A DNA stretch of 10,340 nt from an uncultured Parasphingopyxis sp. GTDB taxonomy: Bacteria; Pseudomonadota; Alphaproteobacteria; Sphingomonadales; Sphingomonadaceae. This document shows positions 1 through 7,739 of this stretch, one piece after another (the first letter of the stretch is position 1; the number at the start of each line of letters is the position of its first letter). The stretch lies in assembly GCA_905479515.1 (NCBI GenBank), contig CAJQMX010000134.1:1-10340 (forward strand), read 5' to 3'. The position numbers and the translations under genes were made by a program. The notes beneath the pieces were generated by a model. That model saw only the letters and a list, made by a program, of their open reading frames with translations. It had not been told where the DNA came from and searched no databases.

Positions 1-975
1 CTGATGCAGGGTCAGGTTGATCCGGTGATCCGTCACCCGCCCTTGCGGGAAATTATAGGTGCGGATGCGCTCGGACCGGTCGCCCGAGCCGACCATGGAT
101 TTGCGTGCGCCGGCATATTCGGCCTCGGCAATCGCGCGCTCATGCTCATAAAGCCGCGCGCGCAGCACTTTCATACCCTTTTGCTTGTTCTTATGCTGTG
201 ATTTTTCGTCCTGTTGTGACACCACGATTCCGGTGGGAATATGGGTGATGCGGATGGCGCTGTCGGTCGTATTCACCGATTGCCCGCCCGGACCCGAGGC
301 CCGGAACACATCTATACGCAAATCCGCCTCGTCGATCTGGATATCGACCTCTGCCGGTTCCGGCAGCACGGCAACCGTCGCCGCCGATGTATGGATCCGC
401 CCGCCACTTTCCGTAACCGGCACGCGCTGTACACGGTGCACGCCGCTTTCGAATTTCAGCTTGGCGAACACGCCCTTTCCGGTAACGTTGACGACAACTT
501 CCTTGTATCCGCCCACATCCGCCGCGCTCGACGAAATCAGCTCGAAACCCCAGCCCTGATCCTCGGCATAGCGTTGATACATGCGCAGCAGATCGCCAGC
601 AAAAAGCGCCGCTTCGTCGCCGCCGGTCCCGGCCCGCACTTCGAGCATGGCCGGGCGATCATCCGCCGAATCGCGGGGCAGTAACTGCACGGCCAGCGCG
701 CGTTCGGCCTCGGGGATTTTTTCCTTCAGCTCCTCGGCCTCAAGCTCCGCCATTTCCTTCATCTCGGGATCGGCAAGCATCTCGTCGAGTGCGCCCAGTT
801 CCTCGCGCAGCCTTTTCAGCTCACGCGCGGTTTCGGCCACGGGCTCAAGTTCGGAATATTCCTTGGAAAGCTCAACAAATTTATCCGGTGCCAAATCACC
901 AGCCGCCATCAGACCCTGTAGATCTTCATGGCGCGACAGGATCGCATCGATACGGGCGTGGGAGATTGTTGTCAT
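1..975 (-). CDS. prfA: Peptide chain release factor 1 (RF1), 3' end outside window
   Basis: RF1 recognises UAA and UAG stop codons in the ribosomal A site and triggers release of the finished protein. The 325 visible residues cover the helical N-terminal domain, domain 2 and the catalytic domain. The codon-recognition tripeptide is at residues 186-188 (PVT, in [19 protein letters not shown]) and matches the RF1 PxT class, not the SPF of RF2. The catalytic GGQ is at 230-232, in [16 protein letters not shown]; its Gln is normally methylated by PrmC. Family length is about 355-360, so roughly 30-35 C-terminal residues are missing. The ATG at 975 overlaps the hisS stop codon (ATGA, 975-972). No Shine-Dalgarno is visible ahead of it, so translation probably depends on coupling to hisS. 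Identity is near certain. Confidence 0.97.
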   Translation of the reverse strand, partial: MTTISHARIDAILSRHEDLQGLMAAGDLAPDKFVELSKEYSELEPVAETARELKRLREELGALDEMLADPEMKEMAELEAEELKEKIPEAERALAVQLLPRDSADDRPAMLEVRAGTGGDEAALFAGDLLRMYQRYAEDQGWGFELISSSAADVGGYKEVVVNVTGKGVFAKLKFESGVHRVQRVPVTESGGRIHTSAATVAVLPEPAEVDIQIDEADLRIDVFRASGPGGQSVNTTDSAIRITHIPTGIVVSQQDEKSQHKNKQKGMKVLRARLYEHERAIAEAEYAGARKSMVGSGDRSERIRTYNFPQGRVTDHRINLTLHQ

Positions 976-2219
976 TTTGGAGACGATCTTGCTTCGAATA
1001 TGTCATGGATTGTGGCGCCGTCGGCTGCGCCTTCATCGCGTGCGCTAAGGCCATGGGTAGGAACACCATCACGAATGTCGAAAGAAGCGATGTATCGCGG
1101 ATTGGATTTTACGGCGCGATCATATCGCTTACGAGGGCTTCCGCTGACGAATGCTTCCGCCGAAAACCCCGCTCGTCGGTATTTTGTCGTCAACGCTATT
1201 GCTTCTTCTTCACGATCTTTGTTTTCCGCAACAACCGCTACATCCGGTCGAATCAGATCAGGCGCCTCTATCAACATCGCCAGCCGCTCGATGCCAGCCG
1301 CCCAGCCAACAGCAGGCGTTTCGGGGCCATCCAACGCTTCGATCAATCCATCATAACGCCCGCCACCAAGCACCGTGCCCTGCGCGCCGAGACGATCGGT
1401 CACAAACTCAAACGCCGTGTGGCGATAATAATCGAGGCCGCGCACAAGACTGGCATTGCGTTCCCAGGCCACACCTGCGGCATCAAGGCCCGCCGTTACC
1501 TGCGCGAAAAATGCAGTGGCTTCGTCGCTCATGAAATCGTCGATAGACGGCGCAGCATCGGCTATCGGCCGATCGCGCCTGTCCTTGCTGTCGAGGATGC
1601 GCAGCGGATTGCGGGTGAGGCGGTCCTGACTATCCTCAGAAAGCTCGCCGCGATGCGCCTCAAAATGCGTGACTAACGCCGCGCGCCAGGCATCCCGCGT
1701 CGCTGCATCGCCCAGTGTATTGAGCTGCAGCGTCACGCCATCCGCGATTCCCAGTTCTTTCAACAGCTGGTCCGCCATAACGAGCAATTCGACATCAGCG
1801 GCGGGTTCAGCGGCACCGATGATCTCGGAATCGAGCTGGTGGAATTGCCGGAAGCGGCCCTTTTGCGGGCGTTCATAGCGGAACAGCGGTCCGTGCGTTG
1901 CAACCTTGAGCGGCGCGTGTTGCTGCCAGCCATTGGTCAGATAGGCGCGCGCAATACCGGCGGTGAATTCCGGGCGCAGCGTCAGCGAATCGCCGCCTCG
2001 ATCCTCGAACGAATACATTTCCTTCGACACAACATCGGTGGTCTCACCGAGCGAGCGCGCGAACACCGCAGTCGCTTCGAACACCGGCACTTCGACCCGG
2101 CCAAAGCCGTACAGCCGCCGGACCCGGTCAAACGTATCGACGACATGCTGGAACCGCTCGGCCTGTTCACCGAGCATATCCTGGGTGCCGCGAATGGCGT
2201 GAGGCGTATTTTTTCCCAT
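972..2219 (-). CDS. hisS: Histidyl-tRNA synthetase
   Basis: Class II aminoacyl-tRNA synthetase that charges tRNA-His with histidine in the cytoplasm; 415 residues, close to the usual ~420. Motif 1 lies near residues 39-50, and the ATP/histidine-site segment [12 protein letters not shown] is at 80-91. Motif 2 is at 112-128 ([17 protein letters not shown]). The HisRS signature [15 protein letters not shown] is at 258-272, and motif 3 ([13 protein letters not shown]) is at 303-315. The C-terminal anticodon-binding domain runs from about 325 to the end and is more divergent. An AGGGGAG Shine-Dalgarno (plus-strand 2226-2232) sits 6 nt before the ATG at 2219 and fixes the start. It lies inside competing inverted repeats (see 2222-2255). 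The stop overlaps the prfA start. The gene is divergent from ppa. The motif 2 region looks bacterial-canonical. Confidence 0.98.
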   Translation of the reverse strand: MGKNTPHAIRGTQDMLGEQAERFQHVVDTFDRVRRLYGFGRVEVPVFEATAVFARSLGETTDVVSKEMYSFEDRGGDSLTLRPEFTAGIARAYLTNGWQQHAPLKVATHGPLFRYERPQKGRFRQFHQLDSEIIGAAEPAADVELLVMADQLLKELGIADGVTLQLNTLGDAATRDAWRAALVTHFEAHRGELSEDSQDRLTRNPLRILDSKDRRDRPIADAAPSIDDFMSDEATAFFAQVTAGLDAAGVAWERNASLVRGLDYYRHTAFEFVTDRLGAQGTVLGGGRYDGLIEALDGPETPAVGWAAGIERLAMLIEAPDLIRPDVAVVAENKDREEEAIALTTKYRRAGFSAEAFVSGSPRKRYDRAVKSNPRYIASFDIRDGVPTHGLSARDEGAADGATIHDIFEARSSPK

Positions 2220-2221
2220 GG

Positions 2222-2255
2222 GCGGCTCCCCTAGAGCATATTGAGCCGCTAGGGG
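2222..2255 (-). promoter_or_regulatory. hisS leader: two competing inverted repeats covering the ribosome-binding site
   Basis: Read on the hisS strand, CCCCTAG (2255-2249) is complementary to CTAGGGG (2234-2228), and GCGGCTC (2249-2243) is complementary to GAGCCGC (2228-2222). Each is a perfect 7-bp stem with a 14-nt loop. The stems interleave, so they are either alternatives or a strained pseudoknot. Both 3' arms overlap the AGGGGAG Shine-Dalgarno or its spacer, so either stem would hide the site. This is seen directly in the sequence; a role in control is inferred. A DNA operator is an alternative reading. Confidence 0.5.
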
Positions 2256-2268
2256 AATAGGAGAGTGT

Positions 2269-2298
2269 ATTTGTCAGAATTTGGCTGGAACGAAATCT
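2269..2298 (+). promoter_or_regulatory. Motif shared with the hisB upstream region (copy 1, upstream of ppa)
   Basis: ATTTGTCAGAATT at 2269-2281 recurs exactly at 5621-5633, ahead of hisB. In both places AGAATT is followed after 11 nt by a near-inverted arm, here AAATCT (2293-2298, one mismatch). CTGG and CGAAAT also follow in both copies with slightly different spacing. TTGTCA (2271-2276) could be a -35 element, but no good -10 was found. It may be a promoter, an operator or a repeat fragment. Confidence 0.35.
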
Positions 2299-2338
2299 CG
2301 GCTTCGACCCGCTCGACCGCCCAGTCGAGTCTGACGAA
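2270..2338 (+). promoter_or_regulatory. Potential structured leader upstream of ppa
   Basis: TTTGTCAGA (2270-2278) can pair with TCTGACGAA (2330-2338), giving 9 bp with one G-U. Immediately inside the right arm, CTCGAC (2312-2317) pairs with GTCGAG (2324-2329) around a 6-nt loop. The structure ends a few bases before the GAAAGG ribosome-binding site of ppa. It has no U-run, so it is not an obvious terminator. If transcription starts upstream of 2270 it would form a folded 5' leader. Function is unknown. Confidence 0.35.
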
Positions 2339-2355
2339 AAGAAAGGTTATGACCC

Positions 2356-2889
2356 ATGAATATTGATCTTATCCCCGTTGGCGACAATCCCCCCGAGAGC
2401 GTCAACGTCATCATCGAAGTGCCGGTGGGCGGAGAGCCGGTAAAATATGAATTCGACAAGGCGAGCGGCGCCCTGTTCGTCGACCGGATCCTGCATACGC
2501 CGATGCGCTATCCGGCCAATTACGGTTTTGTTCCGCATACATTGTCGCCTGATGGCGACCCGCTTGATGCGCTGGTCGTTGCCCGCTCACCCTTCATGCC
2601 CGGCTGTGTCGTGCGCTGCCGCCCGATTGCCGTGCTGAACCTTGAAGACGAGCATGGCGGCGACGAGAAATTGCTCTGCGTTCCCATCGATGCCACCTTC
2701 CCCTATTATCGCAAGATCGATGAGGGGAATGACCTGCCGGAGATCGTGATGCAGCAGATCGAACATTTCTTCACCCATTACAAAGACCTTGAGCCTGAAA
2801 AATGGGTGCGGGTCGGCAATTGGGGCGGGGCCGACGAAGCGCGTCAAATTGTGGTAGAGGCCATTGAAAGGCTGGGAGCAAAAACATGA
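2356..2889 (+). CDS. ppa: Inorganic pyrophosphatase, family I (soluble)
   Basis: Hydrolyses pyrophosphate to two phosphates in the cytoplasm, pulling forward biosynthetic reactions such as tRNA charging and the ATP phosphoribosyl transfer that opens histidine synthesis. It has 177 residues, the normal bacterial size. The signature DGDPLDALV is at 66-74. With an offset of one relative to the E. coli enzyme, all main active-site residues are present: E21, K30, E32, R44, Y56, D66, D68, D71, D98, D103, K105, Y142 and K143. The start is supported by GAAAGG about 9 nt upstream. An ATG at 2349 opens only a five-codon frame. The stop overlaps the next gene (ATGA), so the two are probably co-translated. 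It is divergent from hisS. Identity is near certain. Confidence 0.98.
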   Translation: MNIDLIPVGDNPPESVNVIIEVPVGGEPVKYEFDKASGALFVDRILHTPMRYPANYGFVPHTLSPDGDPLDALVVARSPFMPGCVVRCRPIAVLNLEDEHGGDEKLLCVPIDATFPYYRKIDEGNDLPEIVMQQIEHFFTHYKDLEPEKWVRVGNWGGADEARQIVVEAIERLGAKT

Positions 2890-3647
2890 CAGCAGGGGAA
2901 CGAGGCTGGTGGTGGCGCTGTGCCGGCGCGGGCCTGGTGACCCTGGTAATATCCTATTATTTCGGTGAAATTCCGAATATCGAAGGCTGTGCGACGGACA
3001 TTGGCGAAGCCGAGATCGGGTCCATAATCGCGTTTGAACTTGTTCGCGCGCCCGCGCATGTTTCCGCACTCTTCGGAACGGAACCGTGCACCGCGAGCTT
3101 CCTCGCCGCGATGCGCCACGCGACATGGGTGGATGCGCTGGGCTTTATCCCGGCCTATTCCGCGTTCCTGATCTGCGGCTTGATTGCCCTGCGCCGCTAT
3201 GGCGGATCGCTCTCCGGGATCGGGGTCGCCGCTATTGTGGCTGCTGCGGTTTTCGATCAGATTGAGGGCTTCTGGCTGTTTTCGATCATGGCGGATCTAC
3301 CCGGCTCGCAGGGCGAGATAAACTGGCTGATCCCGGCCGTGCGGGCGAAATTCCTGCTGCTCGGCGTCGGCGCAATCACGATTGGCGTCCTTCTGACCCG
3401 CCGCAAGGGCCTTGGCTTTCTGTTCGGGCCTATTGTTGCCCTTGGCGGATTGATGGGCACCGCGCTGATCGCCGATGATCGCTATATCGGGATAACCCTG
3501 CAAGGCACGGCCATCGCATGGCTGGCATTGTTCATCGCCGCGCTGATCTATGCGATTGCCGGAATGAAACTGCGGACACTTACCGCAGGAGATGACGCTG
3601 CGGATGAGACGCCCGGCGAAACGGAACAAGCCGCCACTGGACCTTAG
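2886..3647 (+). CDS. Unrecognised six-helix integral membrane protein
   Basis: I do not recognise a characterised family. The 253 residues show about six hydrophobic segments, near 11-27, 82-102, 110-134, 148-171, 176-196 and 205-226. A long loop at 28-81 carries two cysteines (C35, C68) that could form a disulfide if periplasmic. Polar residues D124 and E127 lie within the third helix (FDQIEGFW), and RAKF sits in helix 4. These are unusual inside a membrane and may be functional. The tail from about 235 is acidic and probably disordered. The ATG overlaps the ppa stop, and GGGAG lies 7 nt upstream, so it is clearly translated with ppa. A link to pyrophosphate is not implied by any motif. It lacks the many helices of a membrane pyrophosphatase. 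Confidence 0.85.
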   Translation: MTAGERGWWWRCAGAGLVTLVISYYFGEIPNIEGCATDIGEAEIGSIIAFELVRAPAHVSALFGTEPCTASFLAAMRHATWVDALGFIPAYSAFLICGLIALRRYGGSLSGIGVAAIVAAAVFDQIEGFWLFSIMADLPGSQGEINWLIPAVRAKFLLLGVGAITIGVLLTRRKGLGFLFGPIVALGGLMGTALIADDRYIGITLQGTAIAWLALFIAALIYAIAGMKLRTLTAGDDAADETPGETEQAATGP

Positions 3648-3701
3648 CCCCCCGATCCGTCACCCATGACGCAACACCGCAATGCCCAAGGAATGATTGA
3701 T

Positions 3702-5621
3702 ATGAACCGTGCCGTTCTTGCCGCCCTGTTTCTGACCCTAGCCATTCCGGCGTCCGCGCAGATCGAGAATAGCCGGCCGGTAGCCAGCCCGATCGTCGAT
3801 ACAATCCCTGCTGCACGCGACATTGCCTATCCCGGAACGATGACACTGCATGTTGATGCCACCGATACCGAGCGGGGCATTTTCCGGGTCGAACAGACAA
3901 TTCCGGTTGCCGAAGCCGGGCCGCTGACCTTGCTCTATCCCGAATGGCTGCCGGGCAATCACGCGCCGCGCGGACCGATTGCCAACCTTACCGGACTGAC
4001 CATCGCCGGAAATGGGCAGCAGATCGAATGGACCCGCGATTCGCTGAATGTTTATGCCTTCCATATCGACGTGCCCGAGGGCGTATCGACACTCACCCTG
4101 CGCTATCAATTCCTTTCGCCCACGGCGCGCAATCAGGGCCGCATCGTGATGACGCCTGAGATGCTGAACCTGCAATGGGAGAAGATGTCGCTCTATCCGG
4201 CGGGCTATTATGTGCGCAACATCATGGTCACCCCATCAGTGACCTTGCCGCCGGGTTGGCACAGCGCAGTCGCCCTGCGCGGCCAACGGAGCAACGGCCA
4301 AGGCACACTCACTTATGACACGGTAAGCTATGAAACACTGGTCGACAGCCCGATGTTTGCCGGCGCGCATTATCGGCAGGAGCAGTTGAGCGACACTATC
4401 TGGCTCAACATTTTTGCGGACCGCGCATCGGAACTGGCGGCCACCGACGAACAGATCGCGGCGCACCGCGCCCTTGCCGAGCAAACCGAGCGGTTATTCG
4501 GAGCCGAGCATTTTGACCGGTATGACTTCCTCTTCGCGATAACCGATTCCATGTCGGGCATCGGTCTTGAGCATCACCGGTCTTCGGAAAACGCCGTGGC
4601 GACCGGCTATTTCCTTAACTGGGAGGATGGCCCGGGGCGCCGCTCGCTGCTGCCGCATGAGGTAATCCACAGCTGGAACGGCAAGCATCGCCGGCCCGAA
4701 GGCCTCTGGACGCCGGATTACCGGACGCCGATGCAGGACGATTATCTGTGGGTCTATGAGGGCCAGACGTCTTTCTGGGACCTGGTTCTTGCGACGCGCT
4801 CCGGCCTCTATACCCCCGAACAATATCGCGATGCACTGGCGATGCAGGCGGCGGCCTATGACCAGCTTCCGGGTCGGCAGTGGCGCGATCTTGCCGATAC
4901 CACCCATGATCCGATCATCGCCGCGCGGCAGCCCAAGCCCTGGCGCAGCTGGCAGCGAAGCGAGGATTATTATCGCGAAGGCGCGCTGATCTGGCTGGAG
5001 GTCGATCAGATCCTGCGCTCCGAAACGCGCGGACGGCGTTCGCTCGATGATTTCGCCCGCGCCTTTTTCGGCCAGCGGGACGGCGACTGGGGCCAGATCA
5101 CCTATAACCTGGACGAGATCGTTTCGACGTTGACCGCCATCCATCCCTATGACTGGGAAAGCCTGCTCCGCCAGCGGCTGAACGAGAATGCCAGCGGCGC
5201 TCCACTCCGCGGGCTGGAACTTGGCGGATACCGGCTGGTCTATCGCGCCGAACCCAGCGCGACACAGAGCCATACCCAGACGACTTATGAATATGTCGAT
5301 CTGAGCTATTCCGGTGGACTATCTGTCGGCAATGACGGCATCATCAGCGCTGTGATCTGGGACAGCCCTGCCTTCAATGCGGGGCTCACCGTCGGCACGG
5401 AGATCGTTGCGATAAACAGCTTTGCCTATTCGGGCGGCTTGCTCACCAATACGATCGCGACCGCCGCTGATGGACAAAATGATATCGTACTGCTCGTGAA
5501 AAACGGCGATCGGTATCGCCGGATCGAACTCGATTGGCGCGGCGGCCTCAGATACCCTCATCTCGAACGGATCGGCAGCGGAACCGCCGGGATCGATCAA
5601 TTGCTGGAGCCGCTTCGCTGA
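3702..5621 (+). CDS. Secreted M61-family metallopeptidase (glycyl aminopeptidase type) with PDZ-like domain
   Basis: Zinc peptidase of family M61. The zinc site is HEVIH at 319-323 followed by SWNGK, matching the family HExxH-xWN pattern, with the third ligand E353 in [10 protein letters not shown]. The family GLEHxxS segment is at 288-294 (GLEHHRS) and the conserved [12 protein letters not shown] at 424-435. Residues 45-230 fit the beta-rich M61 N-terminal domain. Residues 533-612 look like a PDZ domain ([20 protein letters not shown]). A signal peptide spans 1-19 with probable cleavage ASA|Q and no lipobox, so the enzyme is periplasmic or exported. The start is set at 3702 because AAGGA lies 9 nt upstream and a classical signal peptide follows; an in-frame ATG at 3666 would add 12 polar residues. 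It begins 54 bp after the membrane protein. Family members prefer N-terminal Gly or Ala; the substrate here is unknown. Confidence 0.93.
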   Translation: MNRAVLAALFLTLAIPASAQIENSRPVASPIVDTIPAARDIAYPGTMTLHVDATDTERGIFRVEQTIPVAEAGPLTLLYPEWLPGNHAPRGPIANLTGLTIAGNGQQIEWTRDSLNVYAFHIDVPEGVSTLTLRYQFLSPTARNQGRIVMTPEMLNLQWEKMSLYPAGYYVRNIMVTPSVTLPPGWHSAVALRGQRSNGQGTLTYDTVSYETLVDSPMFAGAHYRQEQLSDTIWLNIFADRASELAATDEQIAAHRALAEQTERLFGAEHFDRYDFLFAITDSMSGIGLEHHRSSENAVATGYFLNWEDGPGRRSLLPHEVIHSWNGKHRRPEGLWTPDYRTPMQDDYLWVYEGQTSFWDLVLATRSGLYTPEQYRDALAMQAAAYDQLPGRQWRDLADTTHDPIIAARQPKPWRSWQRSEDYYREGALIWLEVDQILRSETRGRRSLDDFARAFFGQRDGDWGQITYNLDEIVSTLTAIHPYDWESLLRQRLNENASGAPLRGLELGGYRLVYRAEPSATQSHTQTTYEYVDLSYSGGLSVGNDGIISAVIWDSPAFNAGLTVGTEIVAINSFAYSGGLLTNTIATAADGQNDIVLLVKNGDRYRRIELDWRGGLRYPHLERIGSGTAGIDQLLEPLR

Positions 5622-5650
5622 TTTGTCAGAATTCACTCTGGCGAAATTCT
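5621..5650 (+). promoter_or_regulatory. Motif shared with the ppa upstream region (copy 2, upstream of hisB)
   Basis: ATTTGTCAGAATT (5621-5633) is identical to 2269-2281. AGAATT (5628-5633) and AATTCT (5645-5650) form a perfect 6-bp inverted repeat with an 11-nt spacer, the same spacing as the ppa copy. The motif begins on the last base of the M61 stop codon and ends 23 bp before the hisB ATG, a plausible position for an operator or upstream promoter element. Confidence 0.35.
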
Positions 5651-5660
5651 TTCAAACTCT

Positions 5661-5666
5661 TATACC
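5661..5666 (+). promoter_or_regulatory. Possible -10 element for a leaderless hisB transcript
   Basis: TATACC ends 7 nt before the hisB ATG at 5674, so transcription would begin at or next to the A of the start codon. No purine-rich ribosome-binding site exists between 5650 and 5673. Together these fit a leaderless mRNA, which is common in alphaproteobacteria. The -35 is weak (CTGGCG at 5638-5643, 17-bp spacing). This is inferred from sequence only. Confidence 0.3.
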
Positions 5667-5673
5667 CCGCGCC

Positions 5674-6264
5674 ATGCGCACCGCGACCATAACCCGCAAG
5701 ACCGGCGAGACCGATATCGCCGTCGAGATCAATCTCGATGGAACGGGGGACTATGCTGTGGCAACCGGGATAGGTTTTCTCGATCATATGATCGAGCAAC
5801 TGTCCCGCCATTCGTTGATTGATGTTTCTCTGAAGGTCGCAGGCGACCTCCATGTCGACCAGCATCACACGACCGAAGACAGCGCGATTGCGCTCGGCGA
5901 AGCGGTGGCCAAGGCGCTGGGTGATAAAGCGGGCATCCGGCGCTATGGCTCGGCCTATTCGCCGATGGATGAAACGCTGAGCCGGGTTGCGCTCGATATT
6001 TCGGGGCGGCCTTTTCTGGTCTGGAAATCGGCTTTCACGCAGGAACGGCTGGGCGAGATGGATACCGAGCTGATCCAGCACTGGTTCCACAGTTTCGCCG
6101 GATCGGCAGGCATCACCCTCCATATCGAAACGCTCTATGGTGAGAATAACCACCATATTTGCGAAAGCATCTTCAAGGGGCTGGCCCGCGCGCTTCGCGA
6201 TGCGGTCGAGATCGACCCGCGCAAGCAGGGCGCGATCCCCTCGACCAAAGGAACGCTCGGCTGA
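5674..6264 (+). CDS. hisB: Imidazoleglycerol-phosphate dehydratase
   Basis: Converts imidazole glycerol phosphate to imidazole acetol phosphate, a late step of histidine synthesis. This is the monofunctional form (196 residues), without the phosphatase domain of the enterobacterial fusion. Metal-binding motifs are DQHHTTED at 62-69 and NNHHICE at 158-164; FLDHM is at 35-39 and STKG at 190-193. The start is placed at [10 protein letters not shown], the usual family beginning. A TTG at 5623 could add 17 residues and has GGAG 13 nt upstream, but the extension (SEFTLAKFF...) is not family-like. No Shine-Dalgarno precedes the ATG. It is the first gene of the his cluster, and its stop shares one base with the hisH start (TGATG). 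Confidence 0.97.
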   Translation: MRTATITRKTGETDIAVEINLDGTGDYAVATGIGFLDHMIEQLSRHSLIDVSLKVAGDLHVDQHHTTEDSAIALGEAVAKALGDKAGIRRYGSAYSPMDETLSRVALDISGRPFLVWKSAFTQERLGEMDTELIQHWFHSFAGSAGITLHIETLYGENNHHICESIFKGLARALRDAVEIDPRKQGAIPSTKGTLG

Positions 6265-6884
6265 TGAGTGAGCGCATTGCGCTGATCGACTATGGCGCAG
6301 GCAATCTTCGTTCCGTGCACAATGCGCTGATGGCAGCGGGTGCCGAGGCCGTTGATGTCACCGCCAATGCCGGCGATGTGGCTGCTGCCGATCGGATCGT
6401 GCTGCCCGGCGTCGGAGCTTTCGGGGCCTGCATGAATGCATTGAGCGCGCTGCCCGATATGGTCGAGGCGCTGCACAGCGCCGCCATCGACAAGAATCGC
6501 CCGTTTCTCGGCATTTGCGTCGGCATGCAGTTGATGGTCGAGCGCGGCGAGGAACATGGCACGCATGACGGGCTTGGCTGGATTCCCGGAACGGTGAAGC
6601 CGATGAGCGCAGATGATCCCCGTCTCAAAATCCCGCATATGGGCTGGAACGATGTGCGCCCAGAGAACAGGCCGCCTCTGATCGAACCCGGCGAGGCCTA
6701 TTTCCTCCATGGCTATCATGTTGCGCTGGCCGACCCATCGGATGCCTATGCGCTGACCGATCATGGCGGACCGATTACCGCAGCAATTGGCCGCGACACG
6801 ATGATCGGCGTACAATTCCATCCCGAAAAATCGCAAGCCTATGGCCTCGATTTTCTGTCCCGCTTTCTGGAGTGGAAACCATGA
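6264..6884 (+). CDS. hisH: Imidazole glycerol phosphate synthase, glutamine amidotransferase subunit
   Basis: Class I glutaminase that releases ammonia from glutamine and channels it to HisF. It has 206 residues, normal length. The catalytic triad is C85 (GICVGMQLM, 83-91), H186 and E188 (QFHPEKS, 184-190). The oxyanion strand PGVGAFG is at 48-54, and PHMGWN at 124-129 and YFLHGYH at 146-152 are family landmarks. The ATG at 6264 shares its A with the hisB stop, with AAAGGA about 11 nt upstream inside hisB. A 35-residue upstream extension in the same frame overlaps hisB and is not family-like. The 3' end overlaps hisA by ATGA, so hisB, hisH and hisA should be translationally coupled. Confidence 0.97.
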   Translation: MSERIALIDYGAGNLRSVHNALMAAGAEAVDVTANAGDVAAADRIVLPGVGAFGACMNALSALPDMVEALHSAAIDKNRPFLGICVGMQLMVERGEEHGTHDGLGWIPGTVKPMSADDPRLKIPHMGWNDVRPENRPPLIEPGEAYFLHGYHVALADPSDAYALTDHGGPITAAIGRDTMIGVQFHPEKSQAYGLDFLSRFLEWKP

Positions 6885-7612
6885 GCATTATCGTTTTCCC
6901 CGCCATCGATCTGAAAGCCGGCCAGGTTGTCCGCCTTGCCGAGGGCGATATGGACCGGGCCACCGTTTATGGTGACGACCCGGCCCATCAGGCTGCGCTG
7001 TTCGCGGAGGCCGGAGCCGAGCATCTTCATGTCGTCGATCTCGACGGAGCCTTTGCGGGCGAATCAATAAACGCAGCCGCAGTCGAAGCCATTGTCGAGC
7101 GCTTTCCCGGTTATGTGCAGCTTGGCGGCGGCATCCGCAGCCGGGCCGATGTCGACCGCTGGTTCGATCTCGGCGTAGCGCGGATCGTGATCGGGACCGC
7201 GGCGCTTAAAGACCCGGAATTCGTCAAGGATGTCGCCCGCGAATATGAGGGCGGCATTGTTGTTGCGGTCGATGCCAAGGGCGGTTTTGTCACCACCGAA
7301 GGCTGGGCCGAAACATCCGAAGTCAACGTGCTCGATATGGCGCGCCGGTTTGAGGATGCGGGCGTCGCATCCTTGCTGTTCACCGATGTTGGCCGGGACG
7401 GTCTGCTCAAGGGCTGCAATGTCGAGGCAACGGTCGACCTGGCCCGTTCGACCGACATCCCGGTTATCGCTTCGGGCGGCGTGAAAGGCATTGCCGATAT
7501 CCACGCTCTCAACATCCATGCCGAAACGGGCATCGAAGGCGTGATCACCGGTCGTGCGCTCTATGATGGCACGCTGGATCTCGCGACGGCGCTGGCATTG
7601 GCAAGCAAGTGA
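6881..7612 (+). CDS. hisA: ProFAR isomerase (phosphoribosylformimino-AICAR phosphate isomerase)
   Basis: TIM-barrel enzyme that isomerises ProFAR to PRFAR, the substrate of HisHF. It has 243 residues. The catalytic aspartates are D10 (FPAIDLK) and D169 (TDVGRDG). Phosphate-binding glycines are in LGGGIR (81-86) and ASGGV (197-201). VDAKGG (130-135) followed by the GW motif (W142) is typical of HisA and separates it from HisF. The ATG at 6881 is chosen because it gives the ATGA overlap with hisH and has GGAG 8 nt upstream; a GTG at 6872 is an unlikely alternative. Unlike its upstream neighbours it is not tightly joined to the next gene: a 127-bp spacer with a strong hairpin follows. Confidence 0.97.
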   Translation: MSIIVFPAIDLKAGQVVRLAEGDMDRATVYGDDPAHQAALFAEAGAEHLHVVDLDGAFAGESINAAAVEAIVERFPGYVQLGGGIRSRADVDRWFDLGVARIVIGTAALKDPEFVKDVAREYEGGIVVAVDAKGGFVTTEGWAETSEVNVLDMARRFEDAGVASLLFTDVGRDGLLKGCNVEATVDLARSTDIPVIASGGVKGIADIHALNIHAETGIEGVITGRALYDGTLDLATALALASK

Positions 7613-7633
7613 CGATCATACCCTCCCCGCATA

Positions 7634-7715
7634 CCCTGAGCGTTGCCGAAGGGTCAGGTCGAGCAAAGCCGCGAACCTCCGATGTTCTCGGCTTCGCTGG
7701 TACACCTCACTCGAC
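7634..7715. repeat. REP-like palindromic element between hisA and hisF
   Basis: AGCAAAGCCGCGAAC (7662-7676) pairs with GTTCTCGGCTTCGCT (7684-7698) in 13 of 15 positions around a 7-nt loop. GTCGAG (7658-7663) and CTCGAC (7710-7715) form an outer repeat that shares two bases with it. Upstream, CCCTGAGCG...CCGAAGGG (7634-7653) resembles the CCCTGAGC/GAAGGG repeats I recall as frequent between genes of sphingomonads and related bacteria. TCTCGGCTTCG also occurs in the ppa leader. No U-run follows, so it is unlikely to be a simple terminator. It may modulate polarity or mRNA stability between hisA and hisF. Confidence 0.55.
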
Positions 7716-7739
7716 TTGGCCCGGGACTATCGGACGGAA

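Noticed and set aside
789..1676. Plus-strand open frame of 295 codons opposite hisS and prfA.
   Set aside because: It spans two well-identified minus-strand genes and its Arg/Ala-rich translation shows no domain.
2349..2366. Five-codon frame (ATG at 2349) overlapping the ppa start, considered as a leader peptide.
   Set aside because: It is too short and has no attenuator features or regulatory codons; it is probably chance.
4494..5273. Long minus-strand open frame (259 codons) opposite the M61 gene.
   Set aside because: It is antisense to a clear peptidase gene, with no recognisable domain, signal or ribosome-binding site. Open antisense frames are expected in GC-rich DNA.
5623..5673. TTG start giving hisB 17 extra residues.
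   Set aside because: Family members begin at MRTATI and the extension is not family-like. It is kept only as a weak alternative because GGAG lies upstream.
7554..7739. In-frame upstream extension of hisF (about 62 extra residues).
   Set aside because: It overlaps hisA, crosses the repeat hairpin and has no HisF-like sequence; the conserved N-terminus begins at 7740.
7613..7739. Intrinsic terminator or his attenuator with a His-rich leader peptide.
   Set aside because: The hairpin has no U-run, and no short frame with consecutive His codons was seen here or upstream of hisB.
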